This document shows positions 32,855 through 33,705 of a DNA stretch of 33,705 nucleotides, piece after piece. The notes under the pieces were generated by a model, which made no database searches, was not told where the DNA came from, and saw only the letters and a program-made list of their open reading frames with translations. Source of the DNA: JANWLD01 sp036278875 (GTDB lineage: Bacteria; Patescibacteriota; Saccharimonadia; Saccharimonadales; 2-12-FULL-41-12); contig DASUKF010000033.1 of assembly GCA_036278875.1 (NCBI GenBank), positions 1 to 33,705 on the forward strand, written 5' to 3'. Numbering within the stretch: position 1 is the first letter of the stretch; every line of letters starts with the position of its first letter. The position numbers and the translations under genes were made by a program.

Positions 32855-33521
32855 TCCTTGCGTGTATAGCCCGTAGGCCCTGGCTGTGTGAAACAGCGAC
32901 AAATCCTTGCGTCTCGCCATTATCGCGCTCGGCAACAATGTCATCAAGTTCCAGGCCGTGCGATAACGGATCGACTTTTTTCTGTCCCTTTAGGAATTCC
33001 GCCAGTTCTTCGCTCGGTTCGTGCTTTCCACCGTAGCCCAGCGAAACATCGCCGCGTGGGTATAAGAACCTGTCCCAGCGCCTGCCGTTCAGGTTAGAGC
33101 CGGAATTCCGACTTATAGTCAGACTCCTTAGCTCATCACAAACTTCAGCATCATAGCCGACAGCTATCCGCCCTAAAGGAACCGGTTCGCTTAGTCCCTC
33201 TCCGCCTGTAAGCCGGTCTATCCGCGCTAGAAGCTCGTCCGATTTTTCCATAACTTCATCAGGCTTGAACCAGCCTGGAAAATCACCTGACTCAAGCACT
33301 CCTATTGCTATATCTATCTCAGGGAGCGCTCCTCCATATTGAAGCGCATGGTAAACCCTCAGTTCGCGCGGGCCGAACTTCGCATCCGGCCTGGCTTCTT
33401 CAACTATCGGCAAAGTCAGCTCCAGCTCTGCGGCAATCAGGCCGAATGTTGAAAACTCGTCTTCAACCCCTAGCGCCTTGCCGGTAATGAAATGACCTGG
33501 AGGGAAGACTCTTTCACTCAT
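32847..33521 (-). CDS. unrecognised soluble protein
   Basis: 224 residues, acidic, without a signal peptide or membrane segment. I do not recognise the family. Notable stretches are FGPRELRVYHALQYGG (about 49-64), an acidic helical middle with MEKSDELLARIDRL, LTISRNSGSNLNGRRWDRFLYPRGDVSLGYGG (about 138-170), which is rich in Arg, Gly and aromatic residues and might bind nucleic acid or a phosphate ligand, and a His-containing end. It starts at ATG 33521, nine bases after an extended -10 box, and ends eight bases inside the glutaredoxin gene on the other strand. The regular promoter supports it as a real gene. Confidence 0.65.
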   Translation of the reverse strand: MSERVFPPGHFITGKALGVEDEFSTFGLIAAELELTLPIVEEARPDAKFGPRELRVYHALQYGGALPEIDIAIGVLESGDFPGWFKPDEVMEKSDELLARIDRLTGGEGLSEPVPLGRIAVGYDAEVCDELRSLTISRNSGSNLNGRRWDRFLYPRGDVSLGYGGKHEPSEELAEFLKGQKKVDPLSHGLELDDIVAERDNGETQGFVAVSHSQGLRAIHARTK

Positions 33522-33530
33522 AGACGAACA

Positions 33531-33539
33531 ATTATCGCA
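33531..33539 (-). promoter_or_regulatory. extended -10 promoter of the 32847-33521 gene
   Basis: On the minus strand TGC followed by GATAAT, an extended -10 (TGn) element, then nine bases to ATG 33521. No Shine-Dalgarno, so again a predicted leaderless mRNA. Confidence 0.55.
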
Positions 33540-33619
33540 GAATATTCCATCAATGAAAAATGCTTAAGCAGTCAATTATAAACTTTTATCTTTCATGGTT
33601 TCGCTCTTAGCTTTTATGT

Positions 33620-33705
33620 ATGGGCCTGGAGGATTATAAGAACAAGGAATCGGTGGTTTTGGTCTTTACCGGCAACGGCAAGGGCAAGACCAGCGCATCG
33701 CTCGG
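33620..33705 (+). CDS. corrinoid (cob(I)yrinic acid a,c-diamide) adenosyltransferase, N-terminal part only
   Basis: The reading frame runs off the right edge with 28 residues visible. After a short charged N terminus comes VVLVFTGNGKGKTSAS, a P-loop (GNGKGKT at about residues 18-24) that matches the CobO/BtuR family closely (E. coli BtuR has FTGNGKGKT). The enzyme adds the adenosyl group to cobalamin precursors or salvaged B12. No other cobalamin gene is in the window, so salvage is likelier than synthesis. The promoter is unclear. Confidence 0.7.
   Translation, partial: MGLEDYKNKESVVLVFTGNGKGKTSASL

Noticed and set aside
1..33705. CRISPR arrays, insertion sequences, phage or tandem repeats
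   Set aside because: No spaced direct repeats, transposase, integrase or terminal inverted repeats were seen. The window is ordinary core metabolism in organisation.

Overview
The window is a very densely packed bacterial segment with about 30 protein genes, no RNA genes, no mobile elements, and no gene-free stretch longer than about 135 bases. Moderate GC with heavy use of the ATA isoleucine codon, extreme gene packing, a shortened ATP synthase delta subunit and a Cys-His-Cys carbonic-anhydrase-like protein together suggest a Patescibacteria (CPR) genome. My best but uncertain guess is a Saccharibacteria-like lineage. This is inference; no 16S or ribosomal marker is present.

Layout. Positions 3-209 hold the end of an unrecognised gene. 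carA and carB (274-4539, +) make carbamoyl phosphate. They meet purB and purC (minus strand) tail to tail. From a 53-base divergent promoter region the plus-strand block purK-purE-fchA-folD starts, followed by purF-purN-purD. prs (minus) lies convergent to purD, and then come purM and purL (+). Together these cover every step from ribose 5-phosphate through PRPP to AICAR, plus a folate pair serving the formyl-transfer steps; only purH (the last two IMP steps) is absent from the window. A GH37 trehalase and a UvrD-like helicase fused to a PD-(D/E)XK nuclease follow (19553-24081). On the minus strand there is then a carbonic-anhydrase-like gene, an unknown gene, and a complete F-type ATP synthase operon in the order atpI/Z-B-E-F-H-A-G-D-C (read from 32523 down to 25843). 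At the right edge are a glutaredoxin (+), an unknown gene (-) and the start of a corrinoid adenosyltransferase (+).

Expression. Genes inside operons have good Shine-Dalgarno sequences or ATGA-type overlaps. Most genes that head a transcription unit instead have a -10 hexamer ending only about 6-10 bases before the start codon and no Shine-Dalgarno, which predicts leaderless mRNAs. Two intrinsic-terminator-like hairpins with U-tracts lie inside coding sequence (5' end of carA and middle of purF).

Most notable protein-level observations: FolD carries Ile in place of the cyclohydrolase lysine and sits directly behind a separate methenyl-THF cyclohydrolase homologue; PurF keeps a CxxC of the classical Fe-S site but has Asp at the two other cysteine positions; and the carbonic-anhydrase-like protein sits in a window with two bicarbonate-using enzymes (CarB, PurK).
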